From: Geothrix limicola
Lineage (GTDB): Bacteria > Acidobacteriota > Holophagae > Holophagales > Holophagaceae
Reading direction: 5' to 3'
Length of the DNA stretch: 64,000 nt
Assembly: GCF_030268085.1 (NCBI RefSeq)
Contig: NZ_BSDE01000003.1
Location: 124,001-188,000, forward strand
Below the pieces are notes generated by a model. It saw only the letters and a list, made by a program, of their open reading frames with translations. It searched no databases and was not told the DNA's origin. Below, one piece after another: positions 52,548 through 60,912 of the stretch. The position numbers were made by a program, and so were the translations under genes. The first letter of the stretch is position 1, and each line of letters starts with the position of its first letter.

Positions 52548-53168
52548 ATGCGCGTCTCAAGCCTCGTCTTCACCCTCGCCACCCTGTCGCTCGCGGCGCA
52601 GGTGCCCACCCCCGTTGTCTTTGACGAAGCCTTCTTCAACGGGGACCGCCGCGCCATCCTCGAGGGCTGCGCCGACAAGGCCCGCGCCCTCAAGCCGAAG
52701 GACGCGAAATACCTGGCCGAGTGCGGCCGGGCCTACCTGGCGGCCCTGGACAAGCCCAAGGCCGAAGCCGCCTTCAAGGAGGCCGAGACCCGCGAACCCA
52801 AGGATGGACAGGTACTGCGCCTCATCGCCCAGGCCTGGCTGAAGCACGGCTACAAGACCGAGGCCCTGGAGGGCTACGAAAAGATCCTGGCCCGGGATCC
52901 CAAGAACAAGGAGGCCGTCACCCAGGCCGCCGTGGACCTGGCGGAAGTGGGCCTGGTGAACGAGGCCGAGCGGTACATGGGCGTGCTGCTGGCGCTGGAC
53001 AAGGACGCCTGGGAACGCTTCCTCGCCTTCGGCCGGGCCCTGCTGGTGGCCGGGCAGCGCAAGAAGGCCGCCGTCTGGTTCGCCCGCGCCGTGGCCCTGA
53101 AACCCAACGAGGAAAGGCTCTTCCTGGAAATCTCCCGCACCTTCGCCGAAACCCAGAGCGTCATGTAG
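52548..53168 (+). CDS. Exported TPR protein, paralogue 3
   Basis: 206 residues with a signal peptide (MRVSSLVFTLATLSLAAQ). The mature part opens FFNGDRRAILEGCADKARAL and keeps the TPR rhythm of paralogues 1 and 2 (LAECGRAYLAALDKPKAEAA; LIAQAWLKHGYKTEALEGYE). The ATG at 52548 follows CCCGGAGTGCCC. Last member of the tandem family; followed by a CPBP protease gene 50 bases on. Confidence 0.78.
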   Translation: MRVSSLVFTLATLSLAAQVPTPVVFDEAFFNGDRRAILEGCADKARALKPKDAKYLAECGRAYLAALDKPKAEAAFKEAETREPKDGQVLRLIAQAWLKHGYKTEALEGYEKILARDPKNKEAVTQAAVDLAEVGLVNEAERYMGVLLALDKDAWERFLAFGRALLVAGQRKKAAVWFARAVALKPNEERLFLEISRTFAETQSVM

Positions 53169-53218
53169 GGCTCAACCGGGGGCGCATCCCTCCGTAGCCC
53201 GGTTTTCCAGGAGATGTC

Positions 53219-54103
53219 ATGTCCAAGTGGTTCCTCAACGAGGAGGGCTCTGTCCGCAGCGGGTGGAAGGTCCTCGGCTTCATCGCGCTGTTCATGGCCA
53301 TGGGCATCGGTCTCGGCATGATCGCCAAGGCCTTCCATGCGCCCCGGCCCAGCAACACCCTCCTCGTCTGGATCAACGCCATCGTCATGGCCCTCGCCAG
53401 CCTCATCTGCGTGCGCCTGGAGAAGCGAGCCTTCCGCGACCTGGGTTTCCGCCTGGGATCGCGTTGGTTCCGCGAGTTCGGCCTGGGCGCCCTCCTGGGC
53501 CTCCTGCTCATGGTGGTGACCGCCCTGGTCGTGAAGGGCTTCGGAGGTTTCCATTGGGAACAGGCCGCGGCCATCGGCGCCCGGCAGATGCTTGCCGCCG
53601 CCCTCCTCTTTCTGGGCGTGGCCTTCAACGAGGAGATCATGTCCCGCGGCTACCCCTTCCAGCGGCTCGTGGAAGGCGCCGGCCCCTGGGTGGGCCAGCT
53701 GGTCTTCGCCGCCCTCTTCGCGTTTCTGCACTGGGGCAACCCGGGCATGCACGGCGCCACCAAGGCCTGGGCCACGCTGAACATCGGGCTGGCGGCCATC
53801 CTGCTGGGCTTCTGCTACCTGCGCACCAAGAGCCTGGCCCTGCCCATCGGCCTGCACCTGGGCTGGAACTGGGCCCAGGGCAGCCTGCTCGGCTTCGGCG
53901 TGAGCGGCACGACGGATGTCAAGGGCCTGTGGACCCCGGTCTTCCACGGCAAGCCCGAATGGCTCACGGGCGGGGCCTTCGGCCTGGAGGCCAGCCTGCC
54001 CTGCGCCCTGGTCTGCGGCCTGGCGATCTTCGTGCTGTGGCGCTGGCGCGGCGTGACGGCGAACGCCGTCAGCGCCGATGCTTCCACTGCTTCGGCGTCT
54101 TGA
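53219..54103 (+). CDS. CPBP-family intramembrane metalloprotease-like protein
   Basis: 294 residues with about seven to eight membrane helices. The catalytic motifs of the CAAX/CPBP (Abi) family are present: FNEEIMSRGYPFQRL (EExxxR, ~137), FLHWGNPGMHG (His) and GLHLGWNWAQG (His/Asn). In eukaryotes the fold cleaves prenylated proteins; bacterial members are proteases or chaperones of varied substrates. The start has AGGAG 5 bases upstream. The 3' end overlaps the convergent GNAT gene by 35 bases. Confidence 0.88.
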   Translation: MSKWFLNEEGSVRSGWKVLGFIALFMAMGIGLGMIAKAFHAPRPSNTLLVWINAIVMALASLICVRLEKRAFRDLGFRLGSRWFREFGLGALLGLLLMVVTALVVKGFGGFHWEQAAAIGARQMLAAALLFLGVAFNEEIMSRGYPFQRLVEGAGPWVGQLVFAALFAFLHWGNPGMHGATKAWATLNIGLAAILLGFCYLRTKSLALPIGLHLGWNWAQGSLLGFGVSGTTDVKGLWTPVFHGKPEWLTGGAFGLEASLPCALVCGLAIFVLWRWRGVTANAVSADASTASAS

Positions 54104-54587
54104 TGCCCGCGCCCATCACGAGGCGCATCTCACTGGTCGGCGCGAAGCCCATCCGCTGGTAGAGGCCCTCGGCTTCGAGGCTGGCGTGCAGCTCCATGAT
54201 CTCGATGCCCAGGTCCCTGGCCAGGTCCAGGGCGCCTTCGGTCAGGAGGGCCGCCAGGCCCCGGCGCCGGTGTGAGGGTTCGGTGTAGACGTTGAAGAGG
54301 TAGCCCCGCACCGACAGGGGCGAGACCGGCGTGGGCACCGAGTCCTTCATCAGCATGAGCACGCTGGCCACGGGGCGGCCCGCCTCCTCGGCGATGAGGC
54401 CCCGGCACTGGCCCGTCACCAGCCAGCCCCGCAGCTGGTGGCGGAAGGCCTCGGCCATGCGCTTCAGGCCTTCTTCGGAGCCCATCTCCATGTCGCGGAA
54501 CATGGCGACGCGGTGTGCCACGTGGGTTTCCAGATCCGCGAGGGTGGAGGGACGCAGGGTCGGGGCGGGCTTTTGACTGGGGCTCAT
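54069..54587 (-). CDS. GNAT-family N-acetyltransferase
   Basis: 172 residues starting MSPSQKPAPTLRPSTLADLE. The acetyl-CoA-binding signature (motif A) is NVYTEPSHRRRGLAALLTEG, with R-x-x-GLA in place of RGxGIG/A, followed by HASLEAEGLYQRMGFAPTSE (motif B, Tyr in YxxxGF). The substrate may be an amine of a small molecule or protein; unknown. The frame is open further upstream, but 54587 aligns with the usual start and avoids overlap with the divergent hydrolase. Confidence 0.85.
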   Translation of the reverse strand: MSPSQKPAPTLRPSTLADLETHVAHRVAMFRDMEMGSEEGLKRMAEAFRHQLRGWLVTGQCRGLIAEEAGRPVASVLMLMKDSVPTPVSPLSVRGYLFNVYTEPSHRRRGLAALLTEGALDLARDLGIEIMELHASLEAEGLYQRMGFAPTSEMRLVMGAGIKTPKQWKHRR

Positions 54588-54615
54588 GCGGTCAGTGTAA
54601 GCGTTATCCTGGACC

Positions 54616-55395
54616 ATGCACTATGCGGCGCTCGCCTCCGGTTCCAAGGGGAACTGCCACGCCCTGTCGGATGGCGAGCGGACGCTCCTCATCGACGCGG
54701 GCATCTCCCTGCGCCAGATCCGGCAGCGCCTGGAGGCCCTGGCCTTCGATCCCGCGGGCGTCCAGGCCCTGGCCCTCACCCATGAGCATTCGGATCACAT
54801 CGGCGCCCTGGGCGTCATCCTCCGCCGGACCGACTGGGCCATCCTCGCGACGGCCGACACGCGCAAGGCCGCCGAAAAGGCCCAGGGAGAGCCGATCCCC
54901 AACCACCGCTGGGTCGAGCTGAAGGCCGGCCAGGCCCTGGACTGGCAGGGCTGGCGCGTCCTGCCCTTCGCCCTGCCCCATGATGCGGCCGATCCCGTGG
55001 CCTACCGCGTCGAGGCCGATGGCTGCGCCTGCGCCGTCGTCACGGACCTGGGCCATCCCACGGCCCTGGTGGCCGACCACCTGCAGGAGCTCGACCTCCT
55101 CGTGCTGGAGGCCAACCACGACGTGGACATGCTGCGCGAAGGCGACTATCCGCCCCAGCTCAAGGCCCGCATCCTCAGCCGGGTGGGCCATCTCAGCAAC
55201 GCCTCCATGGCCGAGCTGCTGGCGCGGGTCTGCTCGCCGCGGTTGAAACGGCTCGTGCTGGCCCACCTCAGCGAATCCAACAACCACCCCGACCTGGCCC
55301 GCTTCGCCGCCGAGGAGGTCCTGCGGGGCACCACCGTGGCATTGCACGTGGCCCATCAGCGGGAACCCCTCGCCCTGTCCACCGCATCCCACTGA
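54616..55395 (+). CDS. Metallo-beta-lactamase-fold hydrolase (YycJ/WalJ-like)
   Basis: 259 residues. ALASGSKGNCHALSDGERTL at the N-terminus is typical of the YycJ-like group; the metal site is LTHEHSDHIGAL (HxHxDH, ~54-59), with VVTDLGHPT, LEANHDVDML and VLAHLSESNNHP supplying further ligands. YycJ-like proteins are described as single-stranded DNA exonucleases or cell-division-linked hydrolases. The ATG lies 29 bases from the divergent GNAT start. Confidence 0.88.
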   Translation: MHYAALASGSKGNCHALSDGERTLLIDAGISLRQIRQRLEALAFDPAGVQALALTHEHSDHIGALGVILRRTDWAILATADTRKAAEKAQGEPIPNHRWVELKAGQALDWQGWRVLPFALPHDAADPVAYRVEADGCACAVVTDLGHPTALVADHLQELDLLVLEANHDVDMLREGDYPPQLKARILSRVGHLSNASMAELLARVCSPRLKRLVLAHLSESNNHPDLARFAAEEVLRGTTVALHVAHQREPLALSTASH

Positions 55396-55401
55396 GTGTC
55401 C

Positions 55402-56091
55402 ATGTCCCGAACCCTCCTCGTCCTGATCCTGCTCGCCCTGGGCGCCGCGCCTCCCCTGGCCGCCCAGGCGCCGCCTCCCCTGCGCGAGGTGGTGGAGCGC
55501 TTCGACGCCGCCCAGGCCCAGGCCCAGACCCTGCAATGCCCCTTCACCCTCACCCTGCGGCGCGCCCTCCTGAAGACGCCCTCGGTCACGAAGGGCACGC
55601 TGTACCTCCAGGGCTCCGACTTCGCGCACTTCGCCTTCCAACCTCCAGAGGACCTCATCCTCCACCTGACGCCCAAGGCCCTCATCTCGTACAGCCCCGA
55701 GGCCCGCGAAGGCGAGCTCATGAAGATCGGCTTCATCAAGAACGCCGACCGGAAATTCCTGGGCCTGGGCCAGAAGCTGAGCTACCTGTCGGACTACTTC
55801 CAGATCGCCCTCTCCGACGCGAAGGATGGCTCCAACACCTGGTTCCTCACCCTCACGCCGCGTACTCTGTCGCTCCGCAAGCGGATGCAGACCCTGAATC
55901 TGTGGGTGGACAAGGAGTCCTGGCTGCCGCGTCAGATCCAGTGGATCGAGCGCAGCGGGGACACCTGGTTCCTCGAACTCGGCGCGCTGAAGGTCAACCA
56001 GCCCCTGCCCCCCACGGTCACGGGATTCAAGCTCCCCGAGGGCATTCCCCTGCGCAGCGAATTCAGCTTCTTCGCCACGCGCAAGAAGTAG
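55402..56091 (+). CDS. LolA-like outer membrane lipoprotein carrier
   Basis: 229 residues with a signal peptide (MSRTLLVLILLALGAAPPLA). LREVVERFDAAQAQAQTLQC, GTLYLQGSDFAHFAFQPPED and LWVDKESWLPRQIQWIERSG match the LolA-like fold, with the alternating strands that form the lipoprotein-binding half barrel. LolA carries lipoproteins across the periplasm from LolCDE to LolB. No other lol gene is in the window, so it could also be a LolA-like paralogue. Confidence 0.78.
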   Translation: MSRTLLVLILLALGAAPPLAAQAPPPLREVVERFDAAQAQAQTLQCPFTLTLRRALLKTPSVTKGTLYLQGSDFAHFAFQPPEDLILHLTPKALISYSPEAREGELMKIGFIKNADRKFLGLGQKLSYLSDYFQIALSDAKDGSNTWFLTLTPRTLSLRKRMQTLNLWVDKESWLPRQIQWIERSGDTWFLELGALKVNQPLPPTVTGFKLPEGIPLRSEFSFFATRKK

Positions 56092-56122
56092 GGATACACT
56101 GCAACTGCTTCCCGAGGGCCCG

Positions 56123-56740
56123 ATGATCGTGGTGTGCCCGGCCTGCCAGGCCCGCTTCCAATATGACGACAGTCGATTCGGCACCGTCCGGGTCAAGCGG
56201 TTCAAATGCCCGAAATGCAGCCACGTCTTCGAGGTGATGAACCCGACGCTGGCCCCCGCGCCCCTGATGCCCGAACCTCCCCTCGTGACGGTCCCGGCCC
56301 CCATGCCCCCCAACGAGCCGACGCCCCCCGCCCCGATCCCGGCGGCCCAGACAACGGCCCGGCGCGATCGCGAAGCCATGCTCGTGGCCGCAGGCCTCCA
56401 GGTGCCGGGCATGCCCCCGGGCCTGAAGTTCAGCCTGGCCTTCCTGTCCGGGCCCCAGGCCTCCACCGTGAAGGTCATCGAAAACCCCCAGACGGTCATC
56501 GGCCGCGAGGAAGGTGACGTCGTAACCCTGGACCCCGAGACCTCCCGCCGACACGCCCTGCTGGAGATCCACCGGGACGGCACCGTGTGGATCAGCGATC
56601 AGCAGTCCACCAACGGCACCCTGGTCAACGGCGAGCGCATCACGGGTGCCGTCCAGCTTTTCAGCCAGCAGGAATTCACCTGCGGGAACAGCACCTTCAT
56701 GCTGCTGGTGCGCAGCACCGACGAATTCCCGCTTCACTGA
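56123..56740 (+). CDS. Zinc-ribbon plus FHA-domain protein
   Basis: 205 residues. The first 40 residues form a MJ0042-type zinc ribbon (VCPACQARFQYDD...KCPKCSHVFEV, CxxC...CxxC). A Pro/Ala linker (~42-80) leads to an FHA domain (~100-200) with IGREEGD, SRRHALLEI and STNGTLVNGERI, the residues that read phosphothreonine. FHA proteins commonly bind substrates of Hanks-type kinases; one such kinase is encoded at 21010. Co-transcribed with the following TPR protein. Confidence 0.88.
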   Translation: MIVVCPACQARFQYDDSRFGTVRVKRFKCPKCSHVFEVMNPTLAPAPLMPEPPLVTVPAPMPPNEPTPPAPIPAAQTTARRDREAMLVAAGLQVPGMPPGLKFSLAFLSGPQASTVKVIENPQTVIGREEGDVVTLDPETSRRHALLEIHRDGTVWISDQQSTNGTLVNGERITGAVQLFSQQEFTCGNSTFMLLVRSTDEFPLH

Positions 56741-56750
56741 GACGCGACCC

Positions 56751-58613
56751 ATGACGCCCGATCCCTACGCGCCCCATCTCCGTCAGGCGGATGACCTCTT
56801 TGCCAAGGGGGAGATCGTCAAGGCCGGCCAGATCTGGCAGGCCATCCTCAAGCAGCAGCCCACCCACGCCGAGGCCCGCGAACGCCTGGTCCTCGTGAAG
56901 CAGCGCCTCCTGGCCCTCCGCGAGGCCGAAGCCGCCCAGGCGAAGGCTCCGGAACCGCCCCCAGCACCCGTCCTCTCACCGGCCCCCGAACCCGCCTCGG
57001 CCCCAGTGGCAGCCCCCGCGACGTCGCCTGAACCGCAGCCCGAGCCCGTAATCGAGGTGGCCGAGGAACCAGTGCCGCTGCCTTCCTCCCTTCCGCAGCC
57101 CGAACCCGTCTCTGCATTCGGCGCCGAACCTGGCGAAGCGGCGCCGGTGCCTCCCGCCGTCGAGCGGCCTGCCGCACCCGCCCCGGATCCCGAGCGCCTG
57201 GTCGCCGAGGGCTGCACCCTCTACGACATGGGCCAACTGGAGGACGCGCTGCGGAAGTGGGAGCAGGCCCTCTCCCTGGATCCCGCCCACGCCCTCGCCC
57301 GCGGCTATGCCAACGGGGCTCGCCGCGAACTGGGACGTCCTCCCCTGGAGGCGGCCCCGAGTCCCGCGCCGGTGCAAGTGGAGGCCCTCCACGGGGACGA
57401 AGACATCGACAAGCTTCTGCGCGAGGCCGTCCAGCTCTACGACATGGGCCTGGTGGAAGAAGCCATCACCAAGTGGGAGCGCGTCCTCGCGCTGGAACCC
57501 CATCGCACCGAGATCGAGGGCTACCTGAGACAGGCCCGCGCGGAGGCAGGTTCGGCCCCGGCCCCCACCGCGCCCGCCGCGCCGACCCAACCCGCGACGA
57601 CCGTCTCGGAGGCCCTGGACCTCAAGCTCCGGCAGGCCGAGCACCTGCTCACCCTGCAGCGCCACGAGGAGGCGGCCTTCACCTTCCAGCAGGCCCTGGG
57701 CCTGGATCCGGGCAATGCCCGCGCCCTCCAGGGCCTGGAGCGCTGCCGCAAGCCCGGCGGACCCGGCGCCGTCGCGGCCCCGCCCACCCCGGTGGTGTCG
57801 CTGGATCCCCAGGGGCGCATCGCCATGGCCGTCGTGGAGGCCTCCGGTGCCACCGAGGCCCAGGGCGTCGAACCTCCAGCCGCCCTCCTCAAGACGGCCC
57901 AGGCCCCGCGCGAAGGGCTGTCCCTGCCCGAGCGGCTGCGGGAAGCCGCCGAGCGCCTGCCCTGGCTGAAGGACACCAAGACCCTCGCCTACGCGGGCAG
58001 CGGCACCATCGCCCTCATCCTCGGCCTCACCTTCTTCCACAGCTACCGGAAGGACCAGGCCCTAAAGGAGGAGGTCCGCGCCGCCCGGGCGGCCGCCGTG
58101 GCCCCCGTGTCCCAGCAGGCCCAGGCCCCCGACCTCGCCGAAACCTCCGATTCGATCCGCCAGGAGGCCGAGGCCGCCCTCGTCGTTGACCCTCTGCGGG
58201 CCTACCTCCGCGCCGAGGCCTTCGTGAACCGCAGCCCCAACGATGCCTCTGGAGCCCAGCTGCTGGAGAAGGCCAGGGCCGGGCTGGCCGGGGGCGTCAC
58301 CGGCGCCAGCCTGCCTGAGTTCCAAAAGCACCTGCAGGCCGGTGATCTCGAGGCCGCCCTGAAGGTGCTCGACACCCTGCTTCGCGCGCAGCCCGGCGAC
58401 ACCGACCTCCGCGCCCGGGGCGGCCGCCTGGCCCTCGCCCTCTGCGTCGCCCACGCCAGCCAGGCCAAGTGGGAGGAGGCCGAGATGGACCTCCTGCGCG
58501 GCCGTGCCCTCTTCCCCGGGGACAAGACCTGGCAGGTCCGCCTCAAGCTCCTCGAACGGATCAAGGCCCTGCCCAAGGATCAGCGGGGCGCCTGGATCAC
58601 GCTGCTCGGCTAG
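56751..58613 (+). CDS. TPR membrane protein with Pro/Ala linkers
   Basis: 620 residues. The N-terminus (APHLRQADDLFAKGEIVKAG) and two copies of a LYDMGxLEDALxKWExxLxLxPxxA segment (~150 and ~230) are TPR units, followed by a third at ~300, separated by Pro/Ala linkers. One membrane helix lies near ~415-432 (AYAGSGTIALILGLTFF), then a coiled-coil-like and further TPR part ending AWITLLG. Probably a cytoplasmic-membrane scaffold working with the FHA protein 10 bases upstream. No enzymatic motif. Confidence 0.8.
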   Translation: MTPDPYAPHLRQADDLFAKGEIVKAGQIWQAILKQQPTHAEARERLVLVKQRLLALREAEAAQAKAPEPPPAPVLSPAPEPASAPVAAPATSPEPQPEPVIEVAEEPVPLPSSLPQPEPVSAFGAEPGEAAPVPPAVERPAAPAPDPERLVAEGCTLYDMGQLEDALRKWEQALSLDPAHALARGYANGARRELGRPPLEAAPSPAPVQVEALHGDEDIDKLLREAVQLYDMGLVEEAITKWERVLALEPHRTEIEGYLRQARAEAGSAPAPTAPAAPTQPATTVSEALDLKLRQAEHLLTLQRHEEAAFTFQQALGLDPGNARALQGLERCRKPGGPGAVAAPPTPVVSLDPQGRIAMAVVEASGATEAQGVEPPAALLKTAQAPREGLSLPERLREAAERLPWLKDTKTLAYAGSGTIALILGLTFFHSYRKDQALKEEVRAARAAAVAPVSQQAQAPDLAETSDSIRQEAEAALVVDPLRAYLRAEAFVNRSPNDASGAQLLEKARAGLAGGVTGASLPEFQKHLQAGDLEAALKVLDTLLRAQPGDTDLRARGGRLALALCVAHASQAKWEEAEMDLLRGRALFPGDKTWQVRLKLLERIKALPKDQRGAWITLLG

Positions 58614-58617
58614 GGCC

Positions 58618-59766
58618 TCACCCCACCCAGATTTCCGGCGGCACCGGGTGGCTCAGGAAATGGGTCATGCCCTCGTTCAGGCCGTAGGCACCCGTGCTGC
58701 CGAAGGCCAGCAGGTCGCCCGCCTTCAGCTCGGGCAGCCGCACCTCGCCCAGGCGGTCCAGGCTCGTGCATAGGGGCCCCGCCAGCGTGTGGGCGGCGGC
58801 GCCTTCCCCCTGGCCCACGGCCTTGACCGGGAAGGGTTCGCCCGTGAGCAGGGGGCGGATGAGGTGGTTGATGCCACCCTCCAGGATGGCGAAGCGTGTG
58901 CCCCGGCTCTCCTTGATGCGCACCACCCGAGCCAGGTAGACGCCGCAGGGGCCCGCCAGGAAGCGGCCCGGCTCCAGGATCAGTTCGCCCTTGTACCAGG
59001 CGTGCCGCCCGAGCAGATCCGACAGTCCCTGTCCAAAGGCCGCCAGATCCAGGGGCGCCTGTTCGGGCGCGTAGGGAATCCCCAGACCGCCGCCCAGGTC
59101 GATCTGCTCGAAGGTGAGGCCATGCTGCTCGTGCAGACGCTTGGCCAGGTCCAGCACGGCGCCGTGGATGGTCTTCAGCTTGGCGGCGTCCCGCTGGTTG
59201 CTGGCCGCGAAGACATGCAGGCCGCGGATGCGGACGTGGCGCAGCTGCGCCGCGCGCGCCAACAGGGCCGGCACGTCCTCCTCGTCGATGCCGAAGGCCG
59301 AAGGCCCGCTGCCGCCGATGATGCGGTTCCCCTCGGAGACGTCGAAGGCCGGATGTACCCGCAGGTTGACGGCGGTTTCGCGATCCACCAGCGCGTCAAT
59401 GCGCGCCAGGTCCTCGAAACCCTCCGCCTGGATGCGTACGCCCATGGCCAGGGCCTTCTGCAGCTCCGCCTCGCGCTTGCCCGGGCCCGCGAAGAAGGTG
59501 CGGCCCGGCTCAAGATTCAGGGCCTCCACCCGGCCCAGCTCCCCGATGGACGCGCAGTCGAAGCTGGCCCCTAGCGACGCGAAGCGCGCCAGCAGGCCCG
59601 GATGGGGGTTGGCCTTCACCGCGTAGGCGAGGCGCACCCGCCCAGGCAACACGTCGCGAAGCGCGCGGAACTGCGCTTCAGCCACCGCGCCTGAGTAGGC
59701 GAAGCAGGGCGTGCCATGGGTTTCGGCGAGGGAGCGGCACTGAGTGTCGTCAAAAGCGAAAAGCAT
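58618..59766 (-). CDS. lysA: PLP-dependent (fold III) decarboxylase, LysA-like
   Basis: 382 residues. The Schiff-base Lys is in AYAVKANPHPGLL (~51), PLP phosphate contacts in IDLGGGLGIPY, and ILEPGRFLAGPCGVYLARVV and GPLCTSLDRLGEVRLPELKA follow. Canonical diaminopimelate decarboxylase has CESxD where this has CTSLD, and GLHxHIGSQ where this has GLHVFAASN. The same changes occur in BtrK-like and exosortase-associated decarboxylases. As last gene of a complete dap cluster it is best called meso-DAP decarboxylase (last step to lysine), with that caution. Gap to the aminotransferase is 30 bases. Confidence 0.78.
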   Translation of the reverse strand: MLFAFDDTQCRSLAETHGTPCFAYSGAVAEAQFRALRDVLPGRVRLAYAVKANPHPGLLARFASLGASFDCASIGELGRVEALNLEPGRTFFAGPGKREAELQKALAMGVRIQAEGFEDLARIDALVDRETAVNLRVHPAFDVSEGNRIIGGSGPSAFGIDEEDVPALLARAAQLRHVRIRGLHVFAASNQRDAAKLKTIHGAVLDLAKRLHEQHGLTFEQIDLGGGLGIPYAPEQAPLDLAAFGQGLSDLLGRHAWYKGELILEPGRFLAGPCGVYLARVVRIKESRGTRFAILEGGINHLIRPLLTGEPFPVKAVGQGEGAAAHTLAGPLCTSLDRLGEVRLPELKAGDLLAFGSTGAYGLNEGMTHFLSHPVPPEIWVG

Positions 59767-59796
59767 TAAAACCTCTAACTGCAGTGAATATCTTTT

Positions 59797-60912
59797 TCAG
59801 TTCTTCCAGTACGGCGCCAGGCGCCGCACGCCTTCGCGCAGCTGCTCGGGCGTCGCGGCGAAGCTGAGACGGGCGTGGCCGCGGCCGCCTTCGCCGAAGG
59901 CGAGGCCGGGGATGAGCACGACCTTGGCCTCGTCACGCAGCTTCAGACAGAAGGCGAGGGGATCGGCGTGGGCCGAAGGCGGCAGGGGCATGAAGTGGTA
60001 GAAGGTGCCGTCGGGCGGAGCCACGACCTGTCCCAGCTCTTCGCGCAGGGCGGCCGCCAGGGCCTCCCAGCGCAGCTGCACGGCGGCGCGGGCCTCGGCC
60101 AGCACCGTATCGGAATGCTCGATGAGGGCCAGGGCCGCCCACTGGGCGGGCGTGGCCGTGCCGGTGACGGCATAGCCGTGCACCACGCGGGCGGGGGCCA
60201 GCCAGGCGGGATCGCCCACGGCCCAACCCACACGCAGGCCCGGCGCGCCCCAGCCCTTGCTCACGGAGCTCGTCACCACGCCGCGGTCCGTGACGTCGCG
60301 CAGGCTGGGGGCCCGCACGCCGAAGTGCAGGTCGCGGTAGACCTCGTCGGAGATGAGCAGCACGCCGCGGGCCGTGCAGGCGTCCGCCACGCGCTTGAGC
60401 GCCGTGAGGTCGCCGCCGCCGCCCGTGGGGTTGGAGGGCAGGTTGAGGATCACGGCCGAGGCGTCCGGCGTCGCCTCCAGCACGCGGATCAGTTCGTCCG
60501 CATCCAGGCGGAAGCGGTCCGGTGAAAGCCGGTAGGTGACGGGTTCGGCGCCCGCCATGCGGGCCAGGGCCGGGTAGGCCACGAAGCCCGGATCGGGCAT
60601 GAGCACCTGGGTGCCGGGGTTCACCCAGGCCTGGAACAGCGAGAACAGCGCGCCCTGCGATCCCGTGGTGATGAGCACCTCGTCGAGGTGGGCGTTGTGG
60701 AAGGCGGCGACGGCCTTGCGCAGCTCCGTGAGTCCCACGTGGGGCACGTAGGCGCAGGGACCTGGATCGCGCAGCAGGGCTTTGCGCCCCACCTCGGGCA
60801 GGTCCCAGGTGGGCTCGCCCAATCCAAGAGGAATGGCGCCCGGCGGTGTGCCGTCCGTGATGGCGCGGATGGGCGAGGGTTTGAGCTGGGAAAGACGTTC
60901 TGCAGGCTTCAT
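59797..60912 (-). CDS. dapC: Class I/II aminotransferase, probable N-succinyl-DAP aminotransferase (DapC)
   Basis: 371 residues. IPLGLGEPTWDLP, TTGSQGALFSLFQAW, NLPSNPTGGGGDL, LISDEVYRDLHFG and the Schiff-base SSVSKGWGAPGLRVGW (Lys ~215) define a fold-I class I aminotransferase. Set between dapD and lysA, with the start overlapping the dapD stop, it is the natural candidate for succinyldiaminopimelate transamination. Other specificities are possible, as DapC enzymes are hard to tell from other class I aminotransferases. Confidence 0.85.
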   Translation of the reverse strand: MKPAERLSQLKPSPIRAITDGTPPGAIPLGLGEPTWDLPEVGRKALLRDPGPCAYVPHVGLTELRKAVAAFHNAHLDEVLITTGSQGALFSLFQAWVNPGTQVLMPDPGFVAYPALARMAGAEPVTYRLSPDRFRLDADELIRVLEATPDASAVILNLPSNPTGGGGDLTALKRVADACTARGVLLISDEVYRDLHFGVRAPSLRDVTDRGVVTSSVSKGWGAPGLRVGWAVGDPAWLAPARVVHGYAVTGTATPAQWAALALIEHSDTVLAEARAAVQLRWEALAAALREELGQVVAPPDGTFYHFMPLPPSAHADPLAFCLKLRDEAKVVLIPGLAFGEGGRGHARLSFAATPEQLREGVRRLAPYWKN

